Below are positions 23,078 through 30,455 of a DNA stretch of 33,725 nt, piece after piece (position 1 is the stretch's first letter; each line of letters opens with the position of its first letter). The notes beneath the pieces were generated by a model that ran no database searches, was not told the origin of the DNA, and worked only from the letters and a program-made list of their open reading frames with translations. This DNA is from JBFHNV01 sp965365655. Its GTDB lineage: Bacteria; Pseudomonadota; Gammaproteobacteria; HK1. The stretch covers positions 1 through 33,725 of the forward strand of contig CBDUCN010000011.1 of the NCBI GenBank assembly GCA_965365655.1, read 5' to 3'. Both the position numbers and the translations under genes were made by a program.

Positions 23078-23509
23078 GTGGCCTTCCTGCTCGACACCGA
23101 CGCGTTCCTCGCGCTGCTCAAGCCCGAGCCCGAGTCGCACCCCGTCATCGCGTGGAAGCGCGGCGTGCGCAACGAGCAGGTGTTCGTGAGCGTGGTGAGC
23201 GTCGGCGAGCTGGTCGACGCGATCGGCGCGGTGCGCGGGCCGGCGCTGCGCCGGCAGTGGGAGGCGCGCCTGCGCGAGCATCTGCCGAACGCGTTCCACG
23301 GCCGCGTGCTGGACGTCGATCTGCGCACCGCCGAGGACTGGGGGCTGATCCGCGGAACGAGGAGCGGCGGCGAGACGCTGCCGGCCGAGGAGAGCCTGAT
23401 CCTGGCCACCGCGCGGGTCAACGGCTTCTCGCTGGTGACCCGCCGCGCGCCGCACCACCGCCGCCTCGGGGTCAACGTGATCGACCCCTACGCGCGCGCC
23501 GGGCTGTGA
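23078..23509 (+). CDS. PIN-domain toxin (VapC/FitB-like)
   Basis: A 143-residue PIN-domain protein of FitB-like type, predicted to be an RNase. The first acidic residue is Asp6 (FLLDTDAF), the second Glu44 (SVVSVGELVDAIG), and the third position, normally Asp in DALIAATA, is Glu105 (ESLILATA). The end of the fold, usually TRNxxDF, reads TRRAPHHRRLGVNVIDPY, so the fourth acid is replaced by His and the conserved Asn by Arg. The GTG start is 16 bp after the antitoxin and has a poor ribosome site, so translation may depend on the antitoxin. Its stop overlaps the start of the patatin gene by 4 bp. Altered active-site residues mean activity needs testing. Confidence 0.88.
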   Translation: MAFLLDTDAFLALLKPEPESHPVIAWKRGVRNEQVFVSVVSVGELVDAIGAVRGPALRRQWEARLREHLPNAFHGRVLDVDLRTAEDWGLIRGTRSGGETLPAEESLILATARVNGFSLVTRRAPHHRRLGVNVIDPYARAGL

Positions 23510-24507
23510 CCGCCGGGCGAGACCTGTCCGGGCCGCCGCCCGCCGCCGGGCGCCGCTTCCAGGTGCTGTCGCTGTCCGGCGGCGGCGTGCGCGGGCTGTA
23601 CACCGCGTGCGTGCTGGAGGGCCTGGAGGCGCGCGCCGGCTGCCGCATCGGCGAGTGCTTCGACCTCGTCGCCGGCACCTCCATCGGCGGCATCATCGCG
23701 CTGGGCCTCGCGCTCGGGCGAAGCGCCGCCGAGGTGCGCGCGATCATCGAGGACGCGGGGCCCGCGGTGTTCCCGCGCGGGCGCTGGCGAAGCGTCGCGG
23801 GCCTGTTCCGCGCGCGCTACGCGCCCGGCCCGCTGCGCGCGGTGATCGAGCGCGTGGTGGGCCGCGACGCCCGCCTGGGCGATCTGCGCACGCCGCTGCT
23901 GGTGCCCGCCGTCGCCCTCACCGCGGGCGCCGGCCAGACCTTCCGCTCCCCGCACCACGGCGCCCATGCGGCACACGCCGGCACGCTGCTGGCGGACGTG
24001 GCCATGGCCACCGCGGCGGCGCCGCTGGCGTTCCCCGTGGCTCGCGTGGGCGACGCGGAGTACGTGGACGGCGCCCTGATCGCGCACGACCCCGACGCGC
24101 TCGCGCTGCACGAGGCGCAGGTGTTCTTCGCGAAGCCGCGCGAGGACGTGTTCATGCTCAGCGTGGGCACCACCCGCGAGCTGGCCGCGCTGCCGGCGGG
24201 CGGCAATCCGTCGCGCGGTCTGCTTTGGTGGATGCGCGGCAACCGCCTCGCGGAGTCCGTGATGGCGGCGCAGCAGTCGCTCGCGCAGCAGCTCGCGCGC
24301 GAGGCACTGGGCGATCGCCACCTCGCCGTGAACACGCCGCGCAGCCGGCACCAGGCCGCGGCGGTGGCCCGCGACAGTCCCGACCCGCGCTCGGTCGCGA
24401 CGCTGAAGGCGATGGCGCACCACGCGCTCGAGGCGCTGCCGGACGACGGGCGGCTGGCGCGCTTCCTGGCACACCGCGCGGCGCACGCGGGCGGGGACCG
24501 GGCATGA
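23506..24507 (+). CDS. patatin-like phospholipase, CapV-like
   Basis: A 333-residue serine acylhydrolase. The oxyanion loop is SGGGVRG (about 24-30), the nucleophile is Ser59 in GTSIGG (G-x-S-x-G), and the catalytic Asp is Asp188 in VDGALIAHDP, completing the Ser-Asp dyad. The order and wording (VLSLSGGGVRGLYTACVLEGLE...FDLVAGTSIGGIIALGLALGRSAAEV...VFP) closely resemble CapV, the phospholipase effector of some CBASS anti-phage systems. No CD-NTase or ubiquitin-like cap gene is nearby. The GTG start overlaps the PIN toxin stop (GTGA), so it belongs to the toxin-antitoxin operon. It should cleave membrane phospholipids if activated; the trigger is unknown. Confidence 0.9.
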   Translation: MTAGRDLSGPPPAAGRRFQVLSLSGGGVRGLYTACVLEGLEARAGCRIGECFDLVAGTSIGGIIALGLALGRSAAEVRAIIEDAGPAVFPRGRWRSVAGLFRARYAPGPLRAVIERVVGRDARLGDLRTPLLVPAVALTAGAGQTFRSPHHGAHAAHAGTLLADVAMATAAAPLAFPVARVGDAEYVDGALIAHDPDALALHEAQVFFAKPREDVFMLSVGTTRELAALPAGGNPSRGLLWWMRGNRLAESVMAAQQSLAQQLAREALGDRHLAVNTPRSRHQAAAVARDSPDPRSVATLKAMAHHALEALPDDGRLARFLAHRAAHAGGDRA

Positions 24508-24575
24508 CGCCCGGTCCGGGGCGGCCCGGCCGCCCGCGGGTAGTCTCTCGCGATCTGCACGGCGCGGAGCGCACG

Positions 24576-25355
24576 ATGGCCGAGGCTTCAGACCCCCGTC
24601 GCGGGGCATCGGGGTGGCGGCTCGCGGCCGCCGTGGCGCTGGGCGCGGTACTGCTCGGCACCGTCGCGAGCCTCGGGCCCGTGACCCAGGACGTTCGCTA
24701 CCACGCGTTTGCCGACACGCGCGCGTTCCTCGGCATCCCGAACTTTCTCGACATCGTGACGAATCTGCCGTTCCTGGCCGTCGGGCTCGCGGGCGTGCGC
24801 CGCTGCCTGCGCGGCCGCGTGGGCCCGATGCGCGACGCGTGGCTGGTGCTCTTCGCCGGCGTGGCGCTGGTCAGCGCGGGCTCGGTGTACTACCACTGGA
24901 GTCCGGGCGACGCGGCGCTGGCCTGGGACCGGCTGCCGATGACGATGGGATTCATGGGGCTGTTCGTCGCGCTGCTCGGCGAGTATCTCGGCAGCCGCCG
25001 CGCGTCGCCGTTGCTCGTTCCCGCGGTGCTGCTGGGGCTCGGCTCGGTGGTGTACTGGCGCGTGACGGGCGATCTGCGCCCGTACATCGCGGTGCAGCTC
25101 GCGCCGCTCGCGGCCATTCCGCTCATGGTCGCGCTGCTGCGCGGAAGCCATACCCACCAGTGGCTGCTTTTCGCGGCGCTCGGCGCGTACGCGCTCGCGA
25201 AGGTCGCGGAGGCGTACGACGCGGCCATCTTCAGCGCCACTGGCGAGACGCTGAGCGGGCACTCGCTGAAGCACCTGCTGGCCGCGACCGCGTGCGGCTG
25301 CCTGCTGCTGATGCTGAGCGTGCGCCGGCCCCTCGCGCCCCGCCGCAGCCCGTGA
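24576..25355 (+). CDS. ceramidase-like multi-helix membrane protein (CREST superfamily)
   Basis: A 259-residue membrane protein with about seven helices. SVYYHWSPGDAALAWDRLPMTMGFMGLF and, near the C-terminus, LSGHSLKHLLAATA carry the conserved Ser, Asp and three His of the alkaline ceramidase/CREST hydrolases, so a zinc-dependent amide or ester hydrolase acting on a lipid in the membrane is plausible. An ATG at 24504 overlaps the patatin stop (ATGA), but the ATG at 24576 has GGAG 6 bp upstream and begins nearer the first helix, so I prefer it. Either way the gene follows the patatin closely. Bacterial members are mostly uncharacterised. Confidence 0.75.
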   Translation: MAEASDPRRGASGWRLAAAVALGAVLLGTVASLGPVTQDVRYHAFADTRAFLGIPNFLDIVTNLPFLAVGLAGVRRCLRGRVGPMRDAWLVLFAGVALVSAGSVYYHWSPGDAALAWDRLPMTMGFMGLFVALLGEYLGSRRASPLLVPAVLLGLGSVVYWRVTGDLRPYIAVQLAPLAAIPLMVALLRGSHTHQWLLFAALGAYALAKVAEAYDAAIFSATGETLSGHSLKHLLAATACGCLLLMLSVRRPLAPRRSP

Positions 25356-25421
25356 CGGCGAGGCCGCCGCGGCGCCGGACGCACCCTCGCCGCGGACCGG
25401 CGGGCCGCGACGCGTCGAACG

Positions 25422-25460
25422 GCCCCACGGCCGTGGGGCGCCGGTCCCGGTGACCGGCGC
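25422..25460 (+). promoter_or_regulatory. two adjoining palindromes, the second enclosing the polB start codon
   Basis: GCCCCACGGCCGTGGGGC (25422-25439) is a perfect palindrome. Immediately after it GCGCCGGTC (25438-25446) pairs with GACCGGCGC (25452-25460), so the GTG start at 25450 lies at the loop edge of a perfect 9-bp hairpin. There is no Shine-Dalgarno. No clear LexA box was found. Confidence 0.6.
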
Positions 25461-27774
25461 GGACGCCGCGCCCACCGCCGAGGGGTGCCTTCTCACCCGC
25501 CAGTGGCGAGACGGGCCGCAGGGGCTCGAGCTCGCGTGCTGGCTCGCGACGCAGCGCGGCCCGGTGCGCGTGACCGTCACCGGCGAGCGCGCCGTGTGCT
25601 TCGTGGACCGTGGCACGCCGCTTCCGGCGGGCGTGGCCTGCGAGCGCAGGCCCCTCGAGCTCCGCTCCCTTGCCGGTGCCGACGTCGACGCCCTGTACTT
25701 CCGCCGCCAGCGCGATCTGCACGACGCCCGCGCCGCGTGCCGGGCCGCCGGCGTCGCGCTGCACGAGGCGGATCTGAAGCCCGTCGACCGCTTCCTGATG
25801 GAGCGCTTCGTCACCGGCGCGATCGCGGTGCACGGCGAGGCCGTCGCGCGCGACGGCTACACCGAGTTCGTGAATCCGGGCGTCAGGCGAAGCGACTGCC
25901 AGCCGGCGCTGCGCTGGGTGTCGCTGGACATCGAGACCGAGGGGCTGGACGGGCGCCTGTACTCCATCGCGGTCAGCGGCCCGGACCTCGCGCGGGTGTT
26001 CATGGTCAGCGACAGCGCGGTGCACTGCGACGACTGCCCGGTGGACGTGCACGCCGACGAGCGTGCGCTGCTGGACGCCTTCTTCGCGTGGCTCGCGAGC
26101 CACGATCCGGATCTGATCCTCGGCTGGAACGTGGTGGGCTTCGACCTCGACTTCCTGCAGCGCCGCTGCAGGGCGCTGCACCGGCCGTTCGCGTTCGGAC
26201 GCGGCGGCGAGGGCGCGGCGATCCTCGCGCCGTCGTCGCTGGACGGGCCGCGCGTCGCGCGCCTGCCGGGGCGCGTCGCGCTGGACGGCATCGATCTGCT
26301 GCGCGCCGCGTTCTGGTCCTTCGAGAGCTTCGAGCTGGAGCACGTCGCGCGCGAGCTTCTGGGGCGCGGCAAGCGCATCGAGCATGCGCGCGAACGGGTC
26401 GACGAGATCGACAGGCTGTACGCGGCGGACCGCTCGGCGCTCGCCGCCTACAACCTCGAGGACTGCCGCCTCGCGGCGGACATCTTCGAGCACGCCGGCC
26501 TCGTCGCGTTCGCGCGGCGCAGGAGCGAGCTCACCGGGCTCGCGCTGGATCGCCTCGGCGGCTCGGTGGCGGCGTTCGACAACCTGTACCTGCCGCGCCT
26601 GCACCGCCGCGGGCGCGTCGCGCCCAGCCTCGCCGACGTCGCGAGCAGCGGCGAGAGCCCCGGCGGCTACGTGCTGGACTCGAAGCCGGGCCTGTACGAC
26701 AACGTGCTGCTGCTGGACTTCAAGAGCCTGTATCCGAGCATCATCCGTACCTTCCTGATCGACCCGCTCGGGCTCGCCGTGCCGGGCGACGACCCGGTGC
26801 CCGGCTTCCGCGGCGCGGCCTTCGCGCGCGAGGGAGCCATCCTGCCGGGGCTCATCGAGGAGCTGTGGGCCGAGCGCGACGCCGCGAAGCGGCGCGGCGA
26901 CGCGCCGATGAGCCAGGCGGTGAAGATCCTGATGAACTCCTTCTACGGCGTGCTGGGCGCGAGCGGCTGCCGCTTCCACGATGCGCGCCTCGCGAGCTCC
27001 ATCACGCTGCGCGGCCACGACATCATCCGCCGCACGAAGGAGCGCATCGAGGCGCAAGGCCTGGAGGTGATCTACGGCGACACCGACAGCGTGTTCGTGC
27101 TCGCGGGCGAGGGCGTGAGCGAGGCCGGCGCCCGCGAGCGCGGCGCATCCCTCGCCGCCGGGCTCAACCGCTGGTGGCGCGAGCACGTCGCACGGGAGTT
27201 CCGGCTCGAGAGCTACCTGGAGATCGAGTTCGAGACCTGCTTCGCGCGCTTCCTGATGCCCACGGTGCGCAACGAGCAGACCGGCTCGAAGAAGCGCTAC
27301 GCGGGCGTGGTGTGCGGCGAGGACGGCTCGCAGCGCCTGGTGTTCAAGGGCCTGGAGAGCGTGCGCACCGACTGGACCCCGCTCGCGCGGCGCTTCCAGC
27401 GCGAGCTCTATCGCCGCGTGTTCGCGCGCGAGCCGTTCGAGGACTACGTGCAGGCCACGCTGCACGACCTGCTGGCGGGCAGGCTCGACGACGAGCTGGT
27501 CTACCGCAAGCGCCTGCGCCGCCGCGTCGACGACTACACCCGCAACGTGCCCCCCCACGTGCAGGCGGCGCGCAAGCTGGGTGGGGACGTGCGCTGGGTG
27601 CGCTACGTGATCACGGCGTCGGGTCCGGAGCCGGTGCGCGACGGCGAGGCGCTGCCGCGGCCCGACTACGCGCATTACCGCGAGCGCCAGCTCGCGCCGG
27701 CGGCGGACGGCATCCTGCACTTCCTCGACACCAGCTTCGCGCAGATCACCGACCAGCAGATCGAGCTGTTCTGA
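25450..27774 (+). CDS. polB: DNA polymerase II, family B
   Basis: A 774-residue polymerase, close to the 783 of the E. coli enzyme. The 3'-5' exonuclease has Exo I SLDIETEG, Exo II NVVGFDLDFL and Exo III YNLEDCRL. The polymerase has motif A DFKSLYPSIIRTF, motif B VKILMNSFYGVLG and motif C YGDTDSVF; all catalytic Asp residues are present. The C-terminal QQIELF is a sliding-clamp-binding motif. The N-terminal LLTRQWRDGPQG aligns with the E. coli start region, supporting the GTG at 25450. This enzyme performs replication restart and lesion tolerance. It lies 94 bp after the ceramidase-like gene. The start codon is enclosed in a hairpin, which may restrict translation. Confidence 0.97.
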   Translation: MTGADAAPTAEGCLLTRQWRDGPQGLELACWLATQRGPVRVTVTGERAVCFVDRGTPLPAGVACERRPLELRSLAGADVDALYFRRQRDLHDARAACRAAGVALHEADLKPVDRFLMERFVTGAIAVHGEAVARDGYTEFVNPGVRRSDCQPALRWVSLDIETEGLDGRLYSIAVSGPDLARVFMVSDSAVHCDDCPVDVHADERALLDAFFAWLASHDPDLILGWNVVGFDLDFLQRRCRALHRPFAFGRGGEGAAILAPSSLDGPRVARLPGRVALDGIDLLRAAFWSFESFELEHVARELLGRGKRIEHARERVDEIDRLYAADRSALAAYNLEDCRLAADIFEHAGLVAFARRRSELTGLALDRLGGSVAAFDNLYLPRLHRRGRVAPSLADVASSGESPGGYVLDSKPGLYDNVLLLDFKSLYPSIIRTFLIDPLGLAVPGDDPVPGFRGAAFAREGAILPGLIEELWAERDAAKRRGDAPMSQAVKILMNSFYGVLGASGCRFHDARLASSITLRGHDIIRRTKERIEAQGLEVIYGDTDSVFVLAGEGVSEAGARERGASLAAGLNRWWREHVAREFRLESYLEIEFETCFARFLMPTVRNEQTGSKKRYAGVVCGEDGSQRLVFKGLESVRTDWTPLARRFQRELYRRVFAREPFEDYVQATLHDLLAGRLDDELVYRKRLRRRVDDYTRNVPPHVQAARKLGGDVRWVRYVITASGPEPVRDGEALPRPDYAHYRERQLAPAADGILHFLDTSFAQITDQQIELF

Positions 27775-27776
27775 CA

Positions 27777-27800
27777 GCGGCGCGCGATCCCGCGCGCCGC
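27777..27800 (+). terminator. perfect 10-bp stem-loop after polB
   Basis: GCGGCGCGCG (27777-27786), loop ATCC, exact complement (27791-27800), starting 3 bp after the stop codon. No U-tract. Confidence 0.6.
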
Positions 27801-27909
27801 CGACGCCCTCGAGCCGGCCGGGCATCCGCTGCCGCGGTGCGCGTCCGCCCGGGGCCGTCATCAGGTGTCGAATTTCGACCGCGTGCGCGCGGCACGGGGA
27901 TGTGCCGGC

Positions 27910-27967
27910 ATGAATCGGTCACGCAACCGATTGATTCATGGCGCGGGCGGAAGAGCGCGTCTTCCGC
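27910..27967. repeat. AT-richer dyad and hairpin between convergent genes
   Basis: AATCGGT (27913-27919) and ACCGATT (27926-27932) form a perfect dyad with outer ATGAATC/GATTCAT symmetry. It is followed by GCGGAAGA-GCGCG-TCTTCCGC (27947-27967), a perfect 8-bp hairpin close to the 3' end of the dioxygenase gene. Its base composition stands out from the surroundings. Function unknown; perhaps a bidirectional transcript end. Confidence 0.45.
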
Positions 27968-28011
27968 GAAGCGCGTTGAAACCCGCCAGGACCCCGGGTC
28001 TCGACAGCCCC

Positions 28012-28788
28012 TCAGTGGAACAGGTACGCGTCCATCGACAGCACCCCGTACGTATAGCTGTGGTGCACCCGCTCGCCGGGTCCGCCGCCGGCGCCGGCAG
28101 CCACCAGCAGCGGCAGGTAGTGCTCCTCGGTGGGGTGGTTCCGCGCGGCGTGCGGATGCGCGTCGCGATAGTCGCGCAGCGCCCCCACGTCGCCTCGCGC
28201 GACGGCCTCGGCCAGCCACTCGTTGAAGCCGCTGACCCACTCCGGCGCCGGCGCGTCGATGGGCTGGCCGCGGAACGCGCGCAGATCGTGGGTCGCGCTC
28301 CCGGAGCCCATCACCAGCACGCCGCGCGCGCGCAGCGGCGCCAGCGCGGCGCCCAGGCGCAGGTGATGCGCGGCGCCGGCCTGCGGCGACACCGCGACCT
28401 GCAGCACCGGCACGTCCGCATCGGGATACATCAGCATCAGCGGCACCCACGCCCCGTGGTCCAGGCCGCGCTGAGCGTCCACGCCGGAGGCGATGCCTGC
28501 CGCCTCGAGCAGCGCGCTGGCCTCGGCGGCGAGGTCGGGATTGCCCGGGGCGGGATAGCGCAGCTCGTACAGGCGCTGCGGAAAGCCGTGGAAGTCGTGG
28601 ATCGTCTCCGGCGCCGCGGCGCCGGTGAGCGGCGACGCGGCCTGCTCCCAGTGCGCCGACGCGACCACCACCGCGCGCGGGCGGCCGAGGCGCCGGCCGA
28701 GGTCGCGCAGCGCGGCACGCGCCGGAACGGTCTCGACGATCAGGGTGGGTGCGCCGTGGGAGACGAACAGGGCGGGCAGGGGACTCAT
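28012..28788 (-). CDS. class III extradiol dioxygenase, 4,5-DOPA dioxygenase family (YgiD/DODA)
   Basis: A 258-residue LigB-superfamily enzyme. Metal-binding and catalytic positions are visible: His in FVSHGAPT, His in VASAHWE, His in GLDHGAWVPLMLMYP and the late His in HPTEEHYLPLLVAAG. GSGSATHDLR is also typical. The family cleaves catechol rings such as DOPA with a single divalent metal (Fe2+ or Zn2+). It shares its fold with the Memo-like AmrB encoded near the window start. Single gene, convergent to polB; the 313 bp upstream of it contain no other gene. The natural substrate in this organism is unknown. Confidence 0.92.
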   Translation of the reverse strand: MSPLPALFVSHGAPTLIVETVPARAALRDLGRRLGRPRAVVVASAHWEQAASPLTGAAAPETIHDFHGFPQRLYELRYPAPGNPDLAAEASALLEAAGIASGVDAQRGLDHGAWVPLMLMYPDADVPVLQVAVSPQAGAAHHLRLGAALAPLRARGVLVMGSGSATHDLRAFRGQPIDAPAPEWVSGFNEWLAEAVARGDVGALRDYRDAHPHAARNHPTEEHYLPLLVAAGAGGGPGERVHHSYTYGVLSMDAYLFH

Positions 28789-29028
28789 GACGGTCGTCCG
28801 TGGCCGGAGCCCGTCACTGTACGCGCCGCCCGCCGCGGCGCCGTCGTGCCGGTCCGTCGCGATGTCGGGAAGGAGACAGGCCGGCGCGAGGCCTGCCGGA
28901 AGCGGATCGGCCGCGAGGCCGGTGCCGCGGGGTGCCCGGCAGGTCGGTCAAGCGCACAGGCTTCCCCGCGCCGGTGCCGGCGAGCGGCCGTGCGCGCGTC
29001 AGGCCGGCACGCAGGCGCCTGGATTCAT
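28789..29028. other. intergenic DNA upstream of the dioxygenase gene
   Basis: GC-rich, with several short repeats of GCCGGC type. I looked for a riboswitch or small RNA because of the length but found no recognisable conserved core, and no ORF with coding character. Confidence 0.4.
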
Positions 29029-29064
29029 GTCGCTGCGCGCGGGACGCGTCCCGCGCGCAGCGAC
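29029..29064 (-). terminator. 36-bp perfect palindrome downstream of the HU gene
   Basis: An 18-bp arm (29029-29046, core GCGCGCGGGACG) is followed at once by its exact complement (29047-29064). It lies 37 bp past the HU stop codon. As RNA it would fold into a long stem with only a minimal loop. A partial copy of the core, GCGCGGGACGCG, recurs at about 29073-29084. No U-tract. Confidence 0.6.
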
Positions 29065-29101
29065 GTCAACGAGCGCGGGACGCGCCGTCGCGGCGCCCGT
29101 G

Positions 29102-29374
29102 TCAGTTCACGGCGTCCTTCAACGCCTTGGCCGGCTTGAAGCCGACGCTGCGCGATGCCGGGATGGTCATCGTGGCGCCGGTGGCCGGGTTGCGGCCCTG
29201 GCGCTCCTTGCGCTCGCGGACGGTGAAGCTGCCGAATCCGGCGATGGCGACGTCCTCACCCCGCGCCAGGCCGTCGCTGATCGTGCTCAGCACCTTTGCG
29301 AGCGCCGTGTCCAGCGCGCCCTGGGACATGCCCGTCTCCGCGGCGACCTTCGCCACGATGTCCGATTTGTTCAT
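29102..29374 (-). CDS. hup: HU family DNA-binding protein
   Basis: A 90-residue HU/IHF-fold nucleoid protein. MNKSDIVAKVAAETGMSQGALDTALAKVL forms the dimerising helices; GFGSFTVRERKERQGRNPATGATMTIPASRSVGFKPAKALKDAVN contains the DNA-binding arm with the proline (RNPATG) that kinks DNA and the terminal helix. Full length and without insertions. A strong AGGGGG lies 6 bp before the ATG. Monocistronic. It compacts and bends DNA and may assist loops such as that proposed at the dctP promoter, although an IHF protein would be the usual partner there. Confidence 0.96.
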   Translation of the reverse strand: MNKSDIVAKVAAETGMSQGALDTALAKVLSTISDGLARGEDVAIAGFGSFTVRERKERQGRNPATGATMTIPASRSVGFKPAKALKDAVN

Positions 29375-29444
29375 TCAGTTCCCCCTGTGTCGTTGTTCGG
29401 TTGCGGTTCGCAGCGCGCAGGCTAGCAGGCCCGGGCGCCCCGGG

Positions 29445-29462
29445 GCGTGACGATCGTCACGC
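29445..29462. promoter_or_regulatory. 18-bp perfect palindrome between HU and endonuclease genes
   Basis: GCGTGACGATCGTCACGC is perfectly symmetric, with a TGACGATCGTCA core. It lies 71 bp upstream of the HU start in a divergent intergenic region and has the look of a dimeric repressor operator. The regulator is unknown. Confidence 0.5.
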
Positions 29463-29643
29463 GCGGTCCCGGATCGTGCCGCGGCGCCGGGCTCCGGGCG
29501 CCGCCGACCGGAAGTATGCGCCTGCCGGGCGCGGTGCGCAGGCTCTCGGCGGCCGCGGCCGTTTCCGGGGCGGGCCCCGCGCGCCGCGGGGGGCCGGGGA
29601 CGCGCCGGTTGGTTCGACCGGGCGCGCCCGGCATGATCCGCGC

Positions 29644-30327
29644 ATGAGTCCGGCTCGATGCGTCCCGGTGCTGGTCGTCGCGCTGCTCGCGGCTGCGCTG
29701 GCGGGCGCCGAGGCGCCGCGCTACGTGCACCGCGACGGCGAGCGCATCACCGACTACCTGGCCGGCGCGCTGCCGCTGTTCTGGGGCCGGCTCTACCCGC
29801 AGGGCGGCGAGACGCTCTACTGCGGCGAGCGCTTCCGCCGTCACGACGGCCGGCGCGTGAACGTGGAGCACGTGTTTCCGATGGGCTGGGTCACCCGCCA
29901 GCTCGGCTGCGGGCGGCGCAAGCAGTGCCGCGAGCGCAGCGCGCGCTTCAACCTGATCGAATCCGATCTGCACAACCTGTGGCCGGCGCTGCGCGAGGTG
30001 AACGAGAGCCGTTCGAGCTTCGCGTTCTCCAGCATCCCCGGCGAGCGCCACGCGTTCCCGGGGTGCGACTTCGAGGTGGACAGGCGCCAGCGGCGCGTGG
30101 AGCCCAGGCCCGCCGCGCGTGGCGAGATCGCGCGCAGCATGTTCTACATGGCCGAGGAGCACGGGCTGCAGATCTTCCCGCGCCAGGGCAGGCTGCTGCA
30201 GCGCTGGAGCCGCGAGGACCCGGTGTCCGGCGAGGAGCGGCGCCGCAACGATCGGATCGAGCGCATCCAGGGCAATCGGAACCCGTTCATCGACGACCCG
30301 GAGCGCGCCGCGCGGCTCGGGTTCTGA
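29644..30327 (+). CDS. endA: periplasmic/extracellular endonuclease I
   Basis: A 227-residue nuclease with a signal peptide (VPVLVVALLAAALAGA, cleavage near residue 22). The His-Me-finger region VNVEHVFPMGWVTRQLGC holds the catalytic His, and ESDLHNLWPALREVNESRSSFAF supplies the Mg2+-binding Asn; GNRNPFIDDPE near the end is also diagnostic of EndA/Dns nucleases. Cys residues in LYCGER, LGCGRRKQC and PGCDFEV could form disulfides in the periplasm. It degrades double-stranded DNA outside the cytoplasm. Single gene with a poor ribosome site. Confidence 0.93.
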   Translation: MSPARCVPVLVVALLAAALAGAEAPRYVHRDGERITDYLAGALPLFWGRLYPQGGETLYCGERFRRHDGRRVNVEHVFPMGWVTRQLGCGRRKQCRERSARFNLIESDLHNLWPALREVNESRSSFAFSSIPGERHAFPGCDFEVDRRQRRVEPRPAARGEIARSMFYMAEEHGLQIFPRQGRLLQRWSREDPVSGEERRRNDRIERIQGNRNPFIDDPERAARLGF

Positions 30328-30375
30328 GCCGCGGGCGCCGGCCGCGCCCGGGCGCTGCGGCGCGTCCGTGGCCAT

Positions 30376-30411
30376 GTCCGCGCCCGCGCGGCGCACCGCG
30401 CGGGCGCGGAC
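30376..30411 (+). terminator. perfect 16-bp stem-loop after endA
   Basis: GTCCGCGCCCGCGCGG (30376-30391), loop CGCA, exact complement (30396-30411), 48 bp past the endA stop. No U-tract. Confidence 0.6.
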
Positions 30412-30455
30412 GCGCGTAGGCTCCAGGGTCCATCCGCCGACGAATCCGCCCGACC

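Noticed and set aside
23506..24507. A full CBASS system around the CapV-like patatin
   Set aside because: No CD-NTase, Cap2 or Cap3 gene is encoded in the flanking 20 kb; only the effector resemblance is supported.
25356..25449. LexA (SOS) box in front of polB
   Set aside because: No CTG-N10-CAG or close variant was found in the 94-bp upstream region; the visible symmetry belongs to two GC palindromes.
28850..29028. Possible riboswitch (cobalamin-like GGGGAAGCC fragment on the minus strand) upstream of the dioxygenase gene
   Set aside because: The rest of the B12-box core is missing and the downstream gene has no link to cobalamin; the fragment is expected by chance in GC-rich DNA.
29605..29625. 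GGTTCGACC resembling a tRNA T-loop
   Set aside because: No acceptor, D or anticodon arm can be formed around it.
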